A DNA stretch of 64,000 nt from Citrus sinensis (GCF_022201045.2 NC_068563.1:2480001-2544000), one strand, 5' to 3'. Positions 47,175-59,424 are shown, numbered from the stretch's first letter. Translations and numbers: made by a program. Notes: generated by a model from the sequence alone, not told the origin.

Positions 47175-48930
47175 TAGTCGTCATTTTGACATTCAATTCT
47201 GCTTGTCAAAAGAGAAATTTATGACGTAGCTGATATTTGAATTGACAAAGTCGTTGCTATCAAATCTTTTTACTTTAGTAACGGTACGTTCCACTTTCAG
47301 GAAAACGATGTGCTTGGTTAATATGGAAGAAATTTAACCCAGAACACTAAAATAAAACCGGAGAACAAGTACAGTATAATATTTATACTCAGTAAGTTAT
47401 GATTCGGTGATTCCTGCTTATGATTATGTTTGTTGCCCATTGCCATCATCAAGGTTGGTGTTTTAATTAAAAAAAAAAGTAGTCTATAATACTGTGGAAG
47501 ACCCCGTCTCGTTATTGATGCGAGTTGCTTTCGTATTATAGGCGTCATGAAAATGAAACGTAAAGAAATAAAGAAATAGAATTATTTGTTATATATTTGC
47601 TTTCCTTATAATTTGCAGGTGTGGACCGCAGACTTGGCGGTCGCTTATTTACATGGAGACGCTGCCTGTTAGTCTCTGAATTGGCTGCAGAGATTGAATA
47701 AGAAGAAAGCAGCATTTGGCTTTGGCTTTGACAAATGACCACTTACGACATTTGAGGGTACACGGAATCGCCACACAAACGGCTATGCAAACATTTTGCA
47801 TAAATATCTGCCAGCTTATATGCTTTCAGAGAATTGGTTGGATGAAAATATATTTTATCAAAATAATATTGTGGAATTTCTCTTGACTCTATTAGGTTAT
47901 TAAAATAATAATAATAAATTTTTTTTATTTAAATATGATTCATTTGTGAGATAAAGATTAAGGATCAGAATATTTGACTCTCAACTTGAATTTCAATACA
48001 ATGTGTCACTCATTTATTAGATGGTGGATTTTATAACTAATAAAATTATTTAACTATTATCCAATGAATGCCATATTAATTAGAACTCAAATTAAAATTT
48101 AGGTTTTTGGATAACTAGCATTCCTCTCTCGTTTATTACTTGCTCTTATCTAACACACTAACACTAACGTATGGGATTTAAAAAAAAAAAAAAGAAAAAG
48201 CTTCATGGATTCTTGACTCGTGTGTTTGATCGCTATCACGTGGCGGGAATTGATTATTATTATGTTTTGAAATTGATTATCTTGATAGCTAACTTGTGAT
48301 GCTCGTATACTTTTTAATTACTATTTCTAGTCCGTGGTCAACTTTTTGAATTTTTAATTCTTATTTTATTTTGCTTAAGTTGACCGTCACTCATGCCATG
48401 CGAGATTTCAGTAAGTTTTGATTATTTTATTGCTTGGATCTTCACTTCAAATCTTCGACATTATTACGACGATACTAATCAAACACAATTCAAGCCATAG
48501 AATTTGGTCGTACTCATTGAATCAATTTAATCTCTGTTCACATCATTTATATCTTCCGTGCTTAAGGGTTTCTAAGGTGGTAACCGTCAAAAGGGAGTAT
48601 AGCAAATATTTAATGAAAAATGAATCGGCATGCTACAATATTTTAGTAAGAGAGAGATATGTCTGACCAATTCAGGATCTAGCAATGAGAACAGAATGAA
48701 GGGACAGTTTTGGAGTAGTTTTGGTCGGGAGAAAGAAACGAACTTCTGTATTTTGAAATTATCATGTCAATAAAGCAGCAGCGGCAACAACAACAACCAA
48801 AAGGGAAGAGTTCAAACAAGTTATTAGATAAATACGTTAAAAAAAAAAAAATAAAATAAACTAAAATTTTGCATCCCACCAAACGGCATGCCGAAATATA
48901 TTTTTAGCCCGACTTGTTGACATTGAGCTA
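47175..48930. other. Intergenic
   Basis: No gene seen. Two inverted W-box-type motifs occur at 48336-48341 (GGTCAA) and 48380-48385 (TTGACC), about 0.9 kb upstream of the first peptide gene, and a CACGTGG at 48237-48243. Confidence 0.4.
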
Positions 48931-48974
48931 CAAATCTCTATCTCATTTACAAAAAAAAAAAAAAACATACCAAT

Positions 48975-48980
48975 AGTCAA
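48975..48980 (-). promoter_or_regulatory. W-box (TTGACT) upstream of PIP-like gene 1
   Basis: AGTCAA on the plus strand, 293 bp before the ATG at 49268. The same motif lies 297 bp before the ATG of the paralogue (53033-53038), inside a conserved block (TAGTCAA, then CTT.ACGATT). WRKY-bound W-boxes are typical of immune-induced genes; the conserved position supports function. Confidence 0.5.
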
Positions 48981-49176
48981 ACTTGCCTTCACGATTTCAC
49001 TGGCAAGTGTTATTTTTTAACTTGATGTTTATTTAATTTCTTGGCTACGGTTTCAAACGCGCCAGGTTTCAAAACTGTACAACGCATAATTTTTCCTCAA
49101 CGAGTAGGTGCCGAAGTTAATATCAGTCAAAGAACATACGCTTATTTATTTCCCAAGTAATAACTTTATATCACAT

Positions 49177-49185
49177 TATATATAT
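49177..49185 (+). promoter_or_regulatory. TATA box of PIP-like gene 1
   Basis: TATATATAT about 90 bp upstream of the ATG. The paralogue has the same layout (TATATATA at 53234-53241, then GGCTACATTTC), matching CTGCTACATTTC here. Confidence 0.55.
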
Positions 49186-49267
49186 GACCAGAATCTGCTA
49201 CATTTCGGTCCAAAACAGCTATATCCCAAGCTAGCAAATAACAACAGGAGGAAACAAGGACAGAAAA

Positions 49268-49456
49268 ATGAGGGTTTCTTCGCTTATATTGGCCTTCAAT
49301 GCCATTTCCATCATCATCCTCTTCCTCTTGCTTTCTTACTCCATGCATGTTGAAGGTTCGAGGCTGCTGCATGACCATCAACCTTCCCTTCCTTCGGTAA
49401 AGGGTGTCAAAACCATGGCTTACTCCGGGCCAAGCCATCGCGGTCGCGGTCACTAA
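49268..49456 (+). CDS. PIP/PIPL-type secreted peptide precursor, copy 1
   Basis: A 62-residue precursor. The hydrophobic signal peptide (about 1-31, LAFNAISIIILFLLLSYSM) is followed by a short variable region and a C-terminal AYSGPSHRGRGH, matching the SGPSxxGxGH signature of PAMP-induced secreted peptides (PIP) and PIP-like peptides. In Arabidopsis the processed C-terminal peptide of PIP1 is sensed by the receptor kinase RLK7 and amplifies immune signalling; related PIPLs respond to stress. The mature peptide is expected to be the last 11-13 residues, probably with hydroxyproline. Single exon, own TATA box, W-box at -293. Tandem paralogue at 53330. Assignment rests on the motif, precursor size and signal peptide; the receptor is unknown. 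Confidence 0.87.
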   Translation: MRVSSLILAFNAISIIILFLLLSYSMHVEGSRLLHDHQPSLPSVKGVKTMAYSGPSHRGRGH

Positions 49457-52400
49457 CGTCATGGGAACTGTGTATTTTTTTTTTTTTTTTGGGTGCTTAA
49501 CACATTCTTTAGTCCTCCAAAAGTTTTGTTTCTGTATACTTGATTTCACTAGATTTTGATTTTTACTCTAAGAATCCGGCAGAGCAGAAGTAGGAGCAAG
49601 GGCTTCTGTGACTGTATCTCCCAACGACCAAGGAGATATCATTAGAATAACAAGAGGTGCATATGTATACCTACACATGTAACATAAAACATGTTACATG
49701 CATGCAGTATCTTATTTAATCTCCTTTTTTTTTTTAATTTACTGATCTAGCTTATTGCTAATCATTCCGGTGAACATGCAATAGGAAAATTATACGCAGT
49801 TCATTTCATCATGTAAATGGTTCTTCAAATACAACAACCAAACAATGAAAGTATGAAAGGTTCTTCTTGATTTTGTGATTCCGCTTGATGTGTTCTTTCT
49901 TTTTCTTTTATATTACGATGGCTGGGGGAACCTATGTCGTAGCCTGGCCATCCAGTCCGAAAAAAATTATGGAAGATAAAGGTTCTAATTGAAATTTAGC
50001 CATTTTCTTTGAAAAATCTACGTTTTGGTCCACCTTGTTTAAGTTATATTAATTGAATATAACTTCCTTAAGTTTGTAATTTATTTATTTTGGCCGTCAC
50101 TAATTGACCAAAACCTTAGTTCCGCTCATGGTGTACTCTCTTATAATTATTTTTTGCCTGATGGTTTATTAGAAAAAACAAAAAAAGATGTATATGGATT
50201 TTAATCTGGAGAGTATAATCTAATAATGGTCACAAAACATAATTTTATCTGAGCTCAATAAGTAGAGTTCAGATCATTAAGGAAAAGAAAAAAACAAGAG
50301 AGGGAAACAAAATCATTCACAAATTGTCCCTCTTTTCTTTTTGAAATCATGATAATTAAATTCTATTTAAAATTTAAAATTATTTTTTTTAAGATTACTA
50401 TCACAACATAGGAAGAATCGAACTCTTCATCTTATAAATAAGAGGAAAAAATACTAATTAACTCAAATTAGGAGTTGTTACTTTACTTTCTCATAAATAT
50501 TTGACTGTTCGAATAATGTTTTTATTTAAAAAATGGTGAAATTCATTAATTATTTTCCTCTAGGAAGTCAATTTGATTATTTAGTATATATACTGTTTAT
50601 TGCTTATTTGCTTTATTGAATAAGGGTCGGGTATGGATAAAAGTTTGTCCAGGATTTAATTATCAAGTACCTGTTTCGTTTCCTAGAGAATAAAAAAGAA
50701 ATACAGTTTCCGAATTTAATAGGCTTTGAGAAATGTTGATGATTAAACAAGTACAGTAGAATTGGACTCGAACTTACGAGAAACAATCAAACACACAAAA
50801 TAAGATAATGATTTCCATCTATTTTCTGAAATGAATTGGTGCAGCCCACCGCAATGGACAAGACAAGTAAGAAAATAATTAATACATGAGGACTGACCAG
50901 CACATCGGCTTGTACCTTCCGATTTCAGACATTATTATTATTATATTGGTTCCGTTGAATATAGGGCGATTATATTCTGATCAATTTTTTGTATATATTA
51001 TATATATAATCAACAACCAACATACACAATTTCAGTACAGCCTTAGATTTTGTCATGAATGAAACGTATGTATATTTTATTATATGATAATCTTTATTTC
51101 AAATTTAACGTTTTGTTACGTCAAAATGATTCAGTCTGTGTCGATTTAGAATTAAAAAGTCTATAACTTACTAATATTACCTAACAATTACCATGTTTCT
51201 ATTAATTAAATCAGAGCAGATGTTTATTTACTCGCAATAAGCTGGAGTCAACTACCCACTTACAATATGAAGAGAATTTCTCCTTCTTGTAAGAAGTTAT
51301 CATTTGCTTTTTCGTTACTGTCAGCACCTTAGATTGGTTATATAATATAGCAAATTTGTGAACGATGTTAAAAATTAAGTGATTTAATAATTTTTTTTAT
51401 TTAGTTTAGCCCCTTTGTCCATTGGAGGAGGGTTTGAATCTCAAACATCTTTTTTAAACTTAAGAGATTTTACTAATTGAACTTACCCATGCATAACTTA
51501 TTCAAAATTTGACTATATATAAAATTATAATAAAAGATGCCAGAGATGAGATCCAGAGTTAGTAAAAACAACTTGTATATATAAGAATAATTTTTTTATT
51601 AAAAAAAAATTTGTATCCAATCAAACAACAAATGGGAACATGACTAAAACCGCTCTCTTGTTTAGTGAAATTAACCTACAAGAAGTCAAGAACTCCTTGA
51701 TGTTAATATTTAATAATTTGTTAACCATTAATTTTTTTACTTCAAAATTAGGGTTAAATCATTTTATTTATCATTATCGGATTAATTTGTCTATTAAAAA
51801 AAGATTGAATTGCCTTCCAAAAAGTACATCGGCTTGTCCAATATCGTAACATTAGGATTTGACTGGCCGTACATATATGCACATTGTGCCTATTGTCATG
51901 TAAATTGGAGTAATAATAGTGGACAAGTTTGTTTATTAGAGAGATTAACAGTTTATCATAATATCCAAAAACTTTCATGGAACCAAAAATTTAAAAGAAA
52001 AAAGGGTAGATGGATCATTTTTTTGATAATTTATCATGAGACTATAAAATATATTTTTATAATAAAAATGTTTAAAATAACAAAAAATATAAAAATAGTT
52101 TAATTATTAATTTTTATTCACACTGAAACATATTTTTTTATTTTTTGTATTAAATTTTTTTAATTTAATTTCTAGTTATATGATTTATTTAATTGATAAT
52201 AAATATGAATAAAAATTAATTTGAAAATAATGGTAAGTGGTAGACATTGACTTCAATAAGGAAAAAATTAACTATCTCCCTGCAGCATTATGTAAATAAG
52301 CTATATTATCACCATCCAAACTGTTAAAGAAAAAAAAATCGACAACAACAGGATTTTGCCAAGTTTTCAAATATGAAGAAAGAAATGATTAATTTTACAA

Positions 52401-53000
52401 AAAGGGGGGAGCTTTTGGTTTTTTATCTAAACATATTCTTCATAATTTATTAACACACAAAGGCAAGGAAAAGTCTAATATTTGAGTATTCTAGGAATAT
52501 TACTAATTTTTCATTCACTCTTTTCATGTGTATACTTCGTGTCTGTCAGGTATGATTTATTTAATGGTCATAAGTGCTTATTTAATCCTATAAGCTTTTT
52601 TTTTGTAATTTTGTTGTTATTTAGTTGTTTTTCTAATAGAGCTTTTGAAACTTAAATAAACTATTTTACTTCTACTAGCAAAAACTCAAAATTTGAGCTT
52701 TTGAGAGTAGAGGTTGAAAATTTTTTTTAAAATGTCAAAATATTTAAAATATCTCCTACTTATTTAACAATCTTATTTATTGTTTTCATAATATAACTTT
52801 AAAAAACTTACCTATTAAAGTAATTTCATAATTTTTTAATAAAAACTCTTATTGACAATCAAATAACTAAACTTTTTTTAGTAAAAATTCTATTTACAAA
52901 AGTTCTACTAAAAAAAGTTCTATTTAAATAAATTTAATTTGAAAAGTTGTACCAAATGGAGCCGAAGGACTTATAGATCCGTCCAAATATCTCTCTCCGG
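49457..53000. other. Intergenic between the two peptide genes
   Basis: AT-rich. The block at 50841-51030 (GCAGCCCACC, GACTGACCAGCACA, GATTATATTCTGATCAA landmarks) has a counterpart at 55452-55610 after the second gene, so the duplicated unit covers at least about 2 kb downstream of each peptide gene. No further gene seen. Confidence 0.5.
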
Positions 53001-53032
53001 TCCCTCTACTAAAAAGAAAAAAATCAATACGT

Positions 53033-53038
53033 AGTCAA
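53033..53038 (-). promoter_or_regulatory. W-box (TTGACT) upstream of PIP-like gene 2
   Basis: Counterpart of 48975-48980, 297 bp before the ATG at 53330. Confidence 0.5.
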
Positions 53039-53233
53039 CTGGCCTTTACGATTGCAATTGCAAACAACAATACATAATCTTTTACCTGCTCTTTTGTTTT
53101 CTTACGTTATCAACTCCATGTTCATGACCAATCCACTCGGAATTCTACTTACCGACTCGCTTAATTAGTTAACAGAAGTGATCAAATTTGACATCTGCTT
53201 ATTTAATTCCGAAATAGTATCTGCATATCGCCT

Positions 53234-53241
53234 TATATATA
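53234..53241 (+). promoter_or_regulatory. TATA box of PIP-like gene 2
   Basis: TATATATA 96 bp before the ATG, followed by CCGGCTACATTTC as in copy 1. Confidence 0.55.
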
Positions 53242-53329
53242 CCGGCTACATTTCAGCCAAAAGACCATCAAGAATAATGGAGGCACTCTAGGAACAAAAG
53301 CAAGAAAGAAATTAAAGAGAAAATTGAAA

Positions 53330-53530
53330 ATGAGTCCTCTTTATTCTCTTACGTTGGCTATAAATGTCATTTCCATCTTCATCTTCTTCCTTTTGCTCTC
53401 TTACTCCATGCGTGTTGATGGTTCAAGGATGCTGCATGTGCATGATCATCAATCTAATTCCCTTCCATCAATATTAAAGAGTTTAGGCATGGCTTACTCT
53501 GGGCCAAGCCACGATGGTCGCGGGCACTGA
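53330..53530 (+). CDS. PIP/PIPL-type secreted peptide precursor, copy 2
   Basis: A 66-residue precursor starting MSPLYSLTLAINVIS; the frame is open two codons further upstream but only from a TTG, so 53330 is the first ATG. Signal peptide about 1-33 (IFIFFLLLSYSMRVDGS), variable middle containing HVHDHQSNSLPS, and C-terminal AYSGPSHDGRGH. Compared with copy 1 the signature keeps SGPSH-GRGH but has Asp for Arg inside the core, which changes local charge and could alter receptor preference. The colinear promoter (W-box, TATA, CTACATTTC) shows it arose by tandem duplication. The role is inferred from the PIP family: an apoplastic peptide signal in immunity or stress. Confidence 0.87.
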   Translation: MSPLYSLTLAINVISIFIFFLLLSYSMRVDGSRMLHVHDHQSNSLPSILKSLGMAYSGPSHDGRGH

Positions 53531-55180
53531 CAGGCACCGTAACGTGTTTTGGTGCTTAACGCATTATACAATTACTACTTTAATATTACTCTATAATAAG
53601 CTAGCGTTACTTCTCAGAACAATAATAAGTGCATATGCATATGTGTATGAAGAAAAATGCCAAAGAAATTGAAGCCCATTAGAACGCTGACAAAAATAAC
53701 TGTAAAACAATTCTATTTTATCATGTTAATTGATATTTTTCAATTTACATGATAAACAGACCTATTTTATAATTATTTTTGTGAGCGATCTGTCATATAT
53801 ATATTTTTTTCAATTTGAATATCATTGCTCATATGAAGAGTAGGCAGTCTCCTCTCTACTATTATTATTATTATTTTAAATTATTTATTATTCTCGCTCT
53901 TCTCAAAAACAGAAAATTATAGTTCATTTTATGTAAATGGTCTTCAAGTATACCAATGTTGAAACCAGCTTATTGATTTTGTGATTGTTTGTGATATATA
54001 CTTTTTTTCTTTTCTTTTTCATCTTTTCATTTTTTTTGTCAAAAAATAAGTTAGAGATGATACAAATTATGTATTTCAACTATGTAAGTATAGAATTATT
54101 ATTGCAAACCATAGTATTACGTGTACATATCCACCAGTTAATTGATGTTACTTCATTAACAGTCATAATAATTAAGGACTGTAACATCATTTTTGGGAAG
54201 GGCAACTTTAATTAGCTTTATATTCAACGTAAGTAAAAGAGTTTCAAGACATAGATATCCAAATTTTAGTTAGCTACTGATGACTATCAACCATTTTATG
54301 TTTAAAGTGATGTCACATGAGTGAGTAAAGTTGCTACTTTTCAGTTTATAGGAAAAATTTTGAGTGTTCTTAGACCACTGCTCCTTTCCGTTCATTATTT
54401 GTCATGCGTATTCTCCAACCAATTATAACAATTTACTTACATACATGACAAGTAATGAATTATTAAATAGTAATGTTACTGGAGCACACAAACTCTTATC
54501 GAATTTAGAAATTAATTTATATCTAATTCCACAATATTCAAAATTTGAATTCATCAATAAATTTATCCAAAGCTGCAGTTTTTGGAGTTCAAGGTTTTGA
54601 AAAGTGTATACTAACTTTTGCTCTAATGAGTGGGGAGGGAAGCAAACTACCAAATAATCTACCTCATTATACTTAATTTTTCAATAGTTACATGTCTGAT
54701 TTGTTAAAATTTTAAGTTATATTAAATAAAAATATTTTTTTGATTAAACCTCGGCAAGCGAGAAGATTTATTAAAATGTAAATCAAAGAGTAGAAATACA
54801 TTATAAGCATAGATTCAGTTACTTTACCCCTTAATTAGAAGAAACATGGCACTAGAAAAGAAAGATTGTGCTAGGAAAAAAGATCCAAGCAACCAAACTA
54901 ACTGAATCTACATTTTCCAACATCTGAAGGAGCACCCAAAAATTTCTAAGAAAGAATTTCTTCAACAAAATAAAGATGCAATTTTAGAAATGCATCGACT
55001 AACTTGATAATTAATTAGCTCAACCTCCAGAAACTAAAAAAAAAATAATCTCCTTTTTTTTTTTTAAAGAAAACAAACCTCAACGATACTAAGAGAACTT
55101 TGTTAACGAGGTCAAAATTAATAAAGACTAACTAAAGTGTGAGGTTTAATTTCAGAATGAAAATTTTCCATATCATTTAT
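53531..55180. other. Intergenic
   Basis: No gene seen; AT-rich flank of the second peptide gene. Confidence 0.4.
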
Positions 55181-55405
55181 CTGCTATTAAATTAATGCGT
55201 CTGTAATTAAAGCAATCGGATTTCGTTTCATGTTTACACTAGGCTGCGTCATCCCTGAAAACGAAAGGCAAACACCCTAATAAATTAGTACCTTTTCATA
55301 TTCATGTATAAACCTCAATGTCATGTATCGAGGATGACGCAGCCTTGTGTAAACATGAAAATGAAATCGGGTTTGCTTTGATTAAAAACACATTAGTTTA
55401 ATAGA
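55181..55405. ncRNA. Long hairpin: candidate small-RNA precursor or foldback MITE
   Basis: Arms 55181-55257 and 55328-55405 are inverted copies over about 75 nt with a loop of about 70 nt. The inner 28 nt (CATGTTTACAC, one mismatch, AGGCTGCGTCATCC) pair almost perfectly; the outer parts pair with small bulges (ATTAAAGCAA against its complement). The single transcript would fold into one extended stem, as expected for a young MIRNA locus, but a small transposon cannot be excluded. I do not recognise the arm as a known miRNA. The strand is undetermined. Confidence 0.5.
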
Positions 55406-56214
55406 TATTAATAAGATAGATTTGCATGCATATATGTTTTTTGAATTAAGTTGCTGCCCACCCACATTGACAAAGCGGAAACAAATCGTACAGACCGACC
55501 AGCATAAAAGTCTTTGACCTTCAAAATTTGTACATTATATTTAATATGCTGATTTTGTTACTTGTAACGGTAGATTCTGATCAATGTCTAGCATATCAAC
55601 AACTTAGCTCCCTGATTTAAACACATTCCGGGTCATCCAGAGATGTAGCTTCTTTAAATATATGTTAATTAAAGGGATGATGGCCATATTTAGTATTGAG
55701 ATGTTGTACGTAACTTTTAGTTGCAACTATTATAGAAAAAAAATCTAAAATTATAAAATAAAAGTTAATTGTATTTAGCAAATTAATTTGACTCTTAAAT
55801 AATAATTTTAGTAAAAATAGTCAAGATATATTCTAGATTTTTCATCATACATTTATTGATAGACTCAACTTCCAAATTATACCAACTAATATTTATCAGA
55901 TACTTCAGTTTTATAACTTTTAAACTATAACTGCCAAACCTTAATACGAAACAAGGCGACTGTTACAACAACAAGAACACAAAACAAATGCATGAACCGC
56001 TGCAGTTTCCCAGCAAAACAACTGACTTTAACTATTTTAACCACTAGTCAATGCAACATAAGCATTCTCACAACTACTTGACACATTAATTAGTACATAG
56101 GGAGGATATTAAGAAATTAGTACATGGGGTGGAAATTAAAAAAAAAAAAATCTTTGATGCTATGAGTACTTCGAAAAATCTAAGCATAGATTTAATTGAC
56201 ACTTGACATTACCA
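55406..56214. other. Intergenic; end of duplicated flank and 3' side of receptor kinase
   Basis: 55452-55610 matches 50841-51030. The rest is AT-rich, without recognised features. Confidence 0.5.
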
Positions 56215-59200
56215 CTACATCAAATCGTACACGCTAAGAAAAGCCTCCCTCGCAGCGCACAATTTTGCCACAACATTTCTCATCTCCAATGTTCGGTCAA
56301 TCGGAGATTCCATTGAGCAAAGAACTCCAATTGTGATTACAGCTACCAAGCACTCTTCAATTCCACCTCTTCCATCTCCACAAGGATTCTTAGAGTTATT
56401 TGTCCTTACCTCTAACAAAAGCAAAGGATCAACAATCTCAATCACTCTTTGTGGCAAAGCCTTCATTGCAAATTCATGGATAGTTAGGCCGTCATTAAAC
56501 ATGCTATCGGTTGGTCGCTTTCTAATAAAGATCTCAAGCAGCAGAATACCAAAACTGTATACATCTCCTGCCATTGAGGCTTCACTCCCCATGCCGTACT
56601 CTAAACATGTAGAATCGTGTTAATTTCCGTATGGATGTTAAATCTAGTAAATGGATAATTTTTTTTTTTAAATATTCGAATATTAGACATGAAAATTACC
56701 TGGAGCAACGTAGCCAACAGTTCCTTTTATTCCAATTGAACTTGAATGTGTTTCCATATCATCAACTTGACAGGCATAAAGAAATTTTGCCAACCCAAAA
56801 TCACCAACATGGGCAACCATGTCATGGTCAAGCAAAACATTACTCGGCTTTAGATCTCCATGAATAATGGGTGGTTGACAGTGGTGGTGAAGATATTCGA
56901 TTGCATAGGCAATATCAATGGCTATGTTTAATCTTTGTATCAGACTTAAATCGCATACATCGTGTTGATCATTGCTATGGTGCAACCACTCCTCTAAACT
57001 TCCATTCTGCATGTATTCATAAACAAGTGCCTTAAAATCAACCCCATGAGAATCTATACTGGAGCAAATAGTGATGATTTTGATGAGATTTCGATGACGA
57101 ATATTTCTTAATGCTTCACATTCAGCCACAAAACTCTTGAAGGCCCCTTTTCGTGTAAGATTAAGGACTTTCACTGCAACCAACAATCCACCTTCTCCCA
57201 AAATTCCCCTGTACACAAAGCCAAAGCTTCCTTGACCAATCATGTTTGATGTTGAAAATTCACCAGTTGCCTTACTCAACTCTGCATAAGAAACTATTGG
57301 AAATTGTTGTTCCATTGGTGATGTTACAGAAGATTTATGTACAAATCTCCTTCTTCGGGCATAAACAACAATAAAGCAACCTAATAAGATCAAACATGAA
57401 ATTGTCACTGGGATCACCACTTTGAAAAGAGCAACTGTTGATTTTCTTGATCCTTTAGAGCCGCAGGAAGGTAATTGCAATTCATATAAACCCCCACAAA
57501 GTTTTCCATTTCCAGATAGTGAAATTCTTGTTTTATTGCTAAAAACTCCTTTTGTTGGTACCTTGCCCTCAAAATGATTGCTAGAAATATTCAAGTATTC
57601 CAAAAATGATAGGTTCTCAAGATATTTTGGAATCTGGCCAGATAAATTATTGCTTGAAAGATCTAGCACTTTAACACTTTTCAAGGAACTTAAAGAAAGA
57701 GGAATACCTCCTCTAAAATAATTGTATGAAAGATTAAGATATTCCAAGCTTGTGCAAGCACTTAAAGTCGCAGGAATCTCACCAGAAACCTGATTTCTTG
57801 ATATATCCAATTCAACAAGATTCTGCAAGTTGCCCACTTCTAGAGGAAGAGAGTCGTTGAGAAAATTATTAGACAGATCTAGGTAAAGTGAAAGAGTTGT
57901 TATGTTGAAAATTTGTTTGGGCAAAGCACCTGTGAGCTTATTTTGGGAGACATTTAACGACAACAAACTCCTGCAGTTTCCTAAGGAGGAGGGTATATTG
58001 CCTTGCAAGTAATTGGACCGCAGTTCAAGTTTAGTCAGCAGTGTTAAATTACCTAAAGAGAAGGGAATGCTACCTTCTAAAAGGTTGAAGTCTAGGTATA
58101 GTAATTGCAAGTTCGTAAGCTTACCAATTTCATGAGGAATAGTGCCAGTTAACTGGTTGAGATCTATACCAAATCCATTTAGATTGACGAGATTTCCTAT
58201 CCCAGAAGGTATGGTGCCTGATATTTGATTTCTTCCCATGTTGATTTGGACTGTTGTTGTCGAGAGGTTGGCTATAGAATGTGGCAGCACTCCTCCAAAT
58301 CGATTCCCATATAAACCAAGGGCTATCAACTTGCTACAGTTGGTTAGAGGGGTTATAAAATCAAGATCATTGGCTGCTCCATTTCCCAAATTATTTCCTG
58401 CCAACAGTAGCCACGATAGATTTTGAAGCCTGCTAAAATTAATCGGCACTTTCCCGCTGAAGAGATTCAAGTTAAGGTCAAGCATCACAAGATTTGAAGT
58501 GTTGGAAAATGAATTTGGGATAGGACCAGAAAAATTGTTTTCGGCAATAACAAAATTTGTAAGTTTTGGAAGAGTGAGTCCTATGTCAATTGGCAAACTT
58601 CCAATTAATCTATTCCCTCTGAGATAAAGTAACTCAAGGGAAGAGAGATTATAAATTGACGGAGGAACATTACCGGAGAATTGATTTCCAGCTATGTTCA
58701 AATAAAACAAGTTTCTCAGTTGGCTTAGAGTATTTGGAATTCTTCCACTCAACCTATTTTCTTCAACATTAATTACTTTAAGAACTGAAAGATTCCCAAT
58801 GGAAGCTGGGAGCTGTCCTGTTAGATGATTATCAGAAATGGACAGTTTCTCAAGCCTCATCCAGTTGTAGCCGACATCTGCTGGAATTTCACCCACCAGA
58901 TTGTTTCCGTGGGCTGAGAAGTTGACAAGGTTAGAGCAACGAGACAAATTGGTTGGTATTTTACCTGAAAAAGAATTATTTGCGAGCTCTAGACTCTCAA
59001 GCCTAGACAGACGACCAACTTCCTGGGGAATATTTCCGTAGAAATTGTTGTCTGCGAGGTGGATTAACCTGAGGAAGCTGAGATTCCCAACATGAGGAGA
59101 TAAGATACCTCCAATGCTTTGGTTTCTCAGATCTAGCTCGGTTACCCTTTGATGTCGATGACCACATGTCACACCTGTCCATTGGCATAAGTTTATCGAA

Positions 59201-59373
59201 TTGTTCCATGAACTTGTAACTCCAAGCGGATCATGAAGTTGGGATTTTATTGCAAGCAAAGCCAGACGATCAGTCCTATCTGATGGGGAGCCAGAAAAGG
59301 CGTAGGAATGAAGCAACAGATTGAAGCAGCATGCGAGAGTGACAAGGCAGCTAGTGGAAATGGATTTAAGCAT
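56215..59373 (-). CDS. LRR receptor-like kinase, subfamily XII (EFR/Xa21/FLS2-like), non-RD
   Basis: Two exons, 59373-56700 and 56600-56215, with a 99-bp GT-AG intron in the typical place in the kinase (GYVAP|EYGMGSEAS); 1019 residues. The frame extends 17 codons upstream but only from a TTG, and a TTTAAAAA box lies at 59437-59444, so ATG 59373 is the start. Signal peptide (LVTLACCFNLLLHSYAFS); LRRNT (DRLALLAIKSQL, WTGVTCG); 22 LRRs with many N-glycosylation sites; transmembrane helix (about 648-671, VVIPVTISCLILLGCFIVVY) and basic stop-transfer; then kinase (about 708-1010) with GQGSFGFVYRG, VAVKVLNL, IIHGDLKPSN and DFGLAKF. Gly instead of Arg before the catalytic Asp makes it a non-RD kinase, a hallmark of pattern-recognition receptors that work with BAK1-type co-receptors. 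The ligand is unknown. No inactivating lesion seen. Confidence 0.96.
56601..56699 (-). other. Intron of the LRR receptor kinase
   Basis: Donor CTCCAG|GTAATT and acceptor ATGTTTAG|AGTACG on the minus strand; joining restores GTVGYVAPEYGMG. Position conserved in the subfamily. Confidence 0.93.
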
Positions 59374-59424
59374 TTTCAGATTTTGAGGCTGGGTAGTAAT
59401 GTAATGTGTGGATGATCGTTTCAA

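Noticed and set aside
55452..55610. Possible third PIP-like peptide gene
   Set aside because: The region matches the downstream flank of copy 1 (50841-51030), not the peptide coding part; no SGPS motif is encoded there.
56631..56867. Plus-strand open frame across the kinase intron
   Set aside because: Shadow of the receptor kinase coding sequence.
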